From contig JBQTIR010000036.1 in assembly GCA_052387905.1 (NCBI GenBank), positions 75,554 to 139,553 of the forward strand: a stretch of 64,000 nucleotides of DNA, read 5' to 3'. Under the pieces are notes generated by a model. That model worked only from the letters and a program-made list of their open reading frames with translations. It searched no databases and was not told the origin of the DNA. The stretch is from JBQTII01 sp052387905. GTDB taxonomy: Bacteria; Actinomycetota; Actinomycetes; Sporichthyales; Sporichthyaceae. Position numbers and translations under genes: made by a program. Shown here piece by piece: positions 61,053 through 64,000 of this stretch. Within the stretch, counting starts at the first letter, position 1, and each line of letters starts with the position of its first letter.

Positions 61053-61994
61053 GTGTCGTTGCCCAGAATCTCGGCGGACCGCAGCGCGCGCGAGCGCTCG
61101 TGGGTCCCGGCTGGGCCCGTCGACCTGGCTCGGACGCTGGGCGTGTTGCGCCGAGGCGCGGGGGATCCGACGTACCTCCGCGATCCCGGCGGGGCGATCT
61201 GGCGGGGGGTGCGCACCCCCGAGGGGATCGCCACGGTGCGGCTCAGCGCCGATCCGGGGGCGGGTGCCATGGTGGCGCGGGCCTGGGGCCCGGGCGCGGA
61301 ATGGATCTGCGACCACGCGCCGGCGATGTGCGGGTGCGAGGACGACGCGACAGGATTCGAGCCGGTCCACGACGTACTCCTGGACGCACACCGCCGGCTG
61401 GCTGGCTGGCGGGTGGCCCGCGCCGAGGGGGTGCTGGCGGTGCTGATTCCGTCGATCCTCGAGCAGAAGACCACCGGCAAGCAGGCCCGCGCGTCCTGGC
61501 GCACCCTCGTGCGTGCGCACGGGGAGCCGGCTCCCGGGCCCGCACCTCGCGATCTGCTCGTGGCACCGGATCCAGCGACCTGGGCCCGGATCCCGTCCTG
61601 GGAGTGGCACCGGGCCGGGGTGGAGCCGGCCGGTTCCCGCGCCGTCCTCGCGGCCTGCGGTTACGCCGGGCGCCTCGAGCAGACTCACGCGCTGCCCAGC
61701 GCGATCGCCGATCAGCGGCTGCGCGCGCTGCCCGGGATCGGGGTGTGGACCTCTGCGGAGACCCGGCAGCGTTCGCACGGGGACGCCGACGCGGTCTCGG
61801 TCGGGGACTACCACCTGCACAATCTGGTCGGGGTCGCACTGTCCGGGCGCCGGGTGGATGATGCCGGGATGCTCGAGTTGCTCGCGCCCTATGCCGGGCA
61901 CCGGTACCGGGTCACGCGGTTGCTGGAGATGGCCGGGGCACCCAATCCGCGGTACGGGCCGCGGATCACGATCCAGGACCACCGCGGGCACTAG
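61053..61994 (+). CDS. HhH-GPD DNA glycosylase (AlkA-like)
   Basis: 313-aa base-excision glycosylase. IPSILEQKTTGKQARASWRTL is the first helical bundle, and ALPGIGVWTSAETRQRSHGDADAVSVGDYHL is the helix-hairpin-helix followed by the catalytic Asp in VGDYH. The N-terminal beta domain (residues 15-110) with LARTLGVLRRGAGDPT fits DNA-3-methyladenine glycosylase II-type members. GTG start at 61053. Divergent from the DUF3105 genes. Likely removes alkylated or damaged purines, although the base preference is not visible. Confidence 0.88.
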   Translation: MSLPRISADRSARERSWVPAGPVDLARTLGVLRRGAGDPTYLRDPGGAIWRGVRTPEGIATVRLSADPGAGAMVARAWGPGAEWICDHAPAMCGCEDDATGFEPVHDVLLDAHRRLAGWRVARAEGVLAVLIPSILEQKTTGKQARASWRTLVRAHGEPAPGPAPRDLLVAPDPATWARIPSWEWHRAGVEPAGSRAVLAACGYAGRLEQTHALPSAIADQRLRALPGIGVWTSAETRQRSHGDADAVSVGDYHLHNLVGVALSGRRVDDAGMLELLAPYAGHRYRVTRLLEMAGAPNPRYGPRITIQDHRGH

Positions 61995-62493
61995 CGCGGC
62001 CCCGGGTCTGCAGTGGTGGAGGTAGGTGGGCGTGCTCGGGTCACGACGCTGCCGCGGCGACTCCGGTCCTCGGCCCCTAGGGGGCCTGCGGTCCGGGGTC
62101 GCCTTGCCATCGGGAGGGTGGTGACGGTAGTCAATGGTGCGGGGTGATGGCTGGGCTCGGCGAGACAGGGCCACTTCGTCTCGGGTTTCGCTGGGGTGGT
62201 TGCGGTTCCAGAGTTTTCTGATTACCCATCAGATCAATGTAATCGGACCGTGATCCGCAGGAGCATCACGGGGCCATTTCTGTCGGTGGGTCCGCCTAGC
62301 GTCAGCGGTATGCAGGCAACGCAGCAGGCCGTGACCGCCGGCGCCGTCGACCCGTTGTCGGATCGCATTACTGTCGGTGGGTGCGCCTAGCGTGAGCGAC
62401 ATGCATGCAACGCAGCTGACCGTGACCGGCGGCGCCGTCGACGGGTCGCTGCCGGAACCGGAACTGTCGGTGGGTCCCTCTAGCGTGAGCGGC
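61995..62493. other. Non-coding stretch between glycosylase and DUF222 gene
   Basis: About 500 bases without a convincing gene. It contains the hairpin at 62072-62086 and, from 62280, tandem copies of a segment that matches the 5' end of the DUF222 gene. A frame from 62196 to 62390 is formed only by these repeats and is not a gene. Confidence 0.7.
62072..62086. terminator. GC-rich hairpin, weak terminator candidate
   Basis: GGCCCC-TAG-GGGGCC forms a 6-bp stem with a 3-base loop 78 bases after the glycosylase stop. No T-run follows, so factor-independent termination is uncertain. Confidence 0.3.
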
Positions 62494-62508
62494 ATGCAGG
62501 CAACGCAG
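62280..62508 (+). repeat. Tandem copies (91-93 bp) of the DUF222 5' region
   Basis: Units begin CTGTCGGTGGGTSCGCCTAG at 62280, 62371 and 62464 (the third with CCCTCTAG). Each continues with GTSAGCGRYATGCANGCAAC, and the third runs into the real coding region of the DUF222 gene. Units 1 and 2 also share a GTGACC..GGCGCCGTCGAC block (around 62331-62350 and 62421-62440). They look like 5' ends left by repeated insertion or recombination of 13E12-type elements. Confidence 0.85.
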
Positions 62509-64000
62509 GCCTATCCGGGCATCTCGGCGGGTTTCCCGCTCGGGGGGTTCGTGCCTGCCGATCTGGCGGGGGTTGCGCTGGCGGACCTGACCGGGTTCGA
62601 CGTGGTGACGGTGCTCAAGGCCGAGTACCGGGCGCAGGCCCGCCAACGCGCCCTGGTCCTCGCGGCGGTGTGGGAGGCCGCGCTGCGTGAGGCCGGGTCC
62701 GCCGACCACGTCGGGAGGATGCCGCGTCCGGATGAGTGGTCCGCGGACGAAGTCCGCGCCGCCCTGGGCCTGACCCGCACCGCCGCGGAGAGCCTGCTCG
62801 CCCTGGCGGAGTCGATCTGCGTCCGCCTGCCCGAACTGCACGCCGCGATGGCCGCCGGCGAGCTCGACGAGCCCCGCGCCCGGCTGCTCGCGGAGTGGAC
62901 CGCGGACCTATCCGAGGAGCACGCGCACGGGATCTGCGCCAAGCTCCTCCCGCTGTGCGCTCTGACGGCCAATCCGATGTTGACCACGGGGCAGTTGCGC
63001 GAGCAGATCAAACGCCTCGCGATCGCCCTCGATCCCGACTGGGCCCAACGCCGCTATGAGAACGCGTTGCGGGAGCGGCGCGTGGCCGGGTCCCGTAACG
63101 GGGACGGGACCGCGGACCTGGCCGGGTACCAACTCCCCGTCGAGCGGGTCGCCGCCGCGTGCCGGCGCATCGACATGTTGGCGAAGGCAGCTAAGGCCGG
63201 CGGGGATCCGCGGCGGATCGATCACCTGCGCGCGGACCTGTTCTGCGGGATGACCGACGGCACCTACGAAGGATTGACCGACCGGGCGATCCTGGCGCAC
63301 CTGAGCGCGACCCGCCCCGAACCCGACCCCGAGGACAGCGACGACGCCCAGGTCGCCCGGTGGATCGCTGAATCCACCGCCCGGATCACCAGCCACCGGG
63401 CCGCCGCCCGCGCCGCCACCGAGGATCGGGACCCCACCCAGACCCCGGCCGAGCAGGTACGAGCGGCGAACCCGGCGGACCCGGAATCCGCCGCGGTCTC
63501 CGCGACGCAGGCTGAGCCGCGCGCGGGCATTCCCGCTCCCCGATCCACTCGCTCGCCGGCGCCGGTGCCCTCCCACCTGCCCTCACCGTCGCGGGCCGGG
63601 GTCGAGCTACGGGTGCGCCTGTCCACGTTGCTCGGCCTGGACCGCCTCCCGGGTGAGCTCGCGGGGTGGGGGCCGGTCCACGCCGAACACGCCCGGACCC
63701 TGGTCGCTGGGCTCGGGGTGGGGCAGTGGCGCTGGGCCCTCACCGACGAGGGCGGGCACCTGCTCCGGGCCGGGCTCACCCCCGCCCGCCCCGGTGGGGT
63801 CCGGCTGCGCTCGGCCCATTCCAAGGCGATCGTGGACCTGGTCATCCCCGAGTCGCTGCTGACCGAACTCACCACCGGGGACCTGGCCGCGAAGTTCAGC
63901 GCCGACCCTTCCTTGGCCCTGGGCTGGCGGCCCGTGATCCGCGACATCGCCCGCCGGGTCGCCGCACCCGAGGGCACCGGACCACCCCCGGACCCCGGGC
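62494..64000 (+). CDS. DUF222/13E12 repeat family protein, cut by window end
   Basis: At least 502 codons, open to the right edge. The N-terminal DUF222 domain shows FDVVTVLKAEYRAQARQRALVLAAVWEAA, LGLTRTAAESLLALAESI, LPELHAAMAAGELDEPRARLLAEW and LDPDWAQRRYENALRERRV. A Pro/Ala linker follows (about 300-370). A C-terminal HNH nuclease domain, usual in this family, would lie beyond the window. 13E12/REP13E12 genes are repeated in many actinobacterial genomes and behave like passive mobile elements. ATG 62494 sits in repeat unit 3; GTG 62485 is in frame. Confidence 0.9.
   Translation, partial: MQATQAYPGISAGFPLGGFVPADLAGVALADLTGFDVVTVLKAEYRAQARQRALVLAAVWEAALREAGSADHVGRMPRPDEWSADEVRAALGLTRTAAESLLALAESICVRLPELHAAMAAGELDEPRARLLAEWTADLSEEHAHGICAKLLPLCALTANPMLTTGQLREQIKRLAIALDPDWAQRRYENALRERRVAGSRNGDGTADLAGYQLPVERVAAACRRIDMLAKAAKAGGDPRRIDHLRADLFCGMTDGTYEGLTDRAILAHLSATRPEPDPEDSDDAQVARWIAESTARITSHRAAARAATEDRDPTQTPAEQVRAANPADPESAAVSATQAEPRAGIPAPRSTRSPAPVPSHLPSPSRAGVELRVRLSTLLGLDRLPGELAGWGPVHAEHARTLVAGLGVGQWRWALTDEGGHLLRAGLTPARPGGVRLRSAHSKAIVDLVIPESLLTELTTGDLAAKFSADPSLALGWRPVIRDIARRVAAPEGTGPPPDPG

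Noticed and set aside
62196..62390. A 64-codon frame upstream of the DUF222 gene
   Set aside because: Formed by tandem 5'-end repeats and non-coding sequence; no ribosome site or domain.

Overview
The window is a high-GC (roughly 70 percent), gene-dense stretch of an actinobacterial chromosome. The evidence is the GTG/TTG-rich start codons, a mycothiol gene (mshB), a 13E12/DUF222 element, actinobacterial-type DapC/DapD/DapE, tandem DUF3105 genes, a VanW protein and several LCP cell-wall ligases. The gene mix suits a Frankia/Sporichthya-like lineage, but that placement is an inference. No rRNA, tRNA, CRISPR array, prophage or IS transposase was seen. Both window edges cut genes: a cyclopropane-fatty-acid-synthase-like methyltransferase on the left and a DUF222 protein on the right.

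Layout. 1-9.2 kb: lipid methyltransferase, a 44-aa Cys-rich protein, two alpha/beta hydrolases, a GNAT enzyme, typA, an S9 peptidase, and a secreted protein behind a possible iron box. 9.3-14 kb: a compact locus with a TVP38/TMEM64 membrane protein, a nucleoside (MTA-type) phosphorylase, a TIGR04283-type glycosyltransferase, a metallophosphoesterase fused to a radical-SAM domain, and a methyltransferase. The set resembles the chemistry of arsenosugar-type pathways and is the best candidate here for an undescribed system. 14-19.8 kb: xth, a His-rich FhuF-like protein, mshB, a VanW protein, and an Lrp regulator. 19.8-25.8 kb: two tandem secreted TAP-type hydrolases, one without its nucleophile and the other behind a strong DtxR/IdeR-like box; then a DLH-type hydrolase and a translationally coupled ddaH-rocD pair. 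25.8-33.4 kb: a SirB1-like protein, an orphan SH3-like domain, fdxA, dapC, a class F sortase with a probable substrate, a wall hydrolase, dapD and dapE. 33.5-40.9 kb: two LOG proteins, GtrA, purK-purE, an ArsR/SRPBCC operon with two perfect operators, a DUF4143 ATPase and an FAD oxidase. 40.9-58.1 kb: a cell-envelope glycopolymer region (ugd, two LCP ligases, four glycosyltransferases, a cytidylyltransferase-like enzyme, two CDP-alcohol phosphotransferases, a Wzm/Wzt-type exporter, a PGRP amidase and a GDP-mannose-type pyrophosphorylase). 58.1-64 kb: a lower-GC patch with a small lipoprotein, a TIGR02611 protein, two DUF3105 proteins, a HhH-GPD glycosylase, and a 13E12/DUF222 gene preceded by tandem copies of its own 5' end.

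Three themes link the genes. The first is envelope building: DAP supply from dapC/D/E, polymer synthesis and export, LCP attachment, a sortase, and wall hydrolases. The second is possible iron control: two iron-box-like palindromes and a FhuF-like protein. The third is a radical-SAM locus that may make or dismantle a 5'-deoxyadenosyl-derived sugar. An unexpected observation is a 29-bp in-frame sequence (one mismatch) shared by the radical-SAM fusion gene and ddaH, which seems to add about 14 residues to two unrelated proteins.
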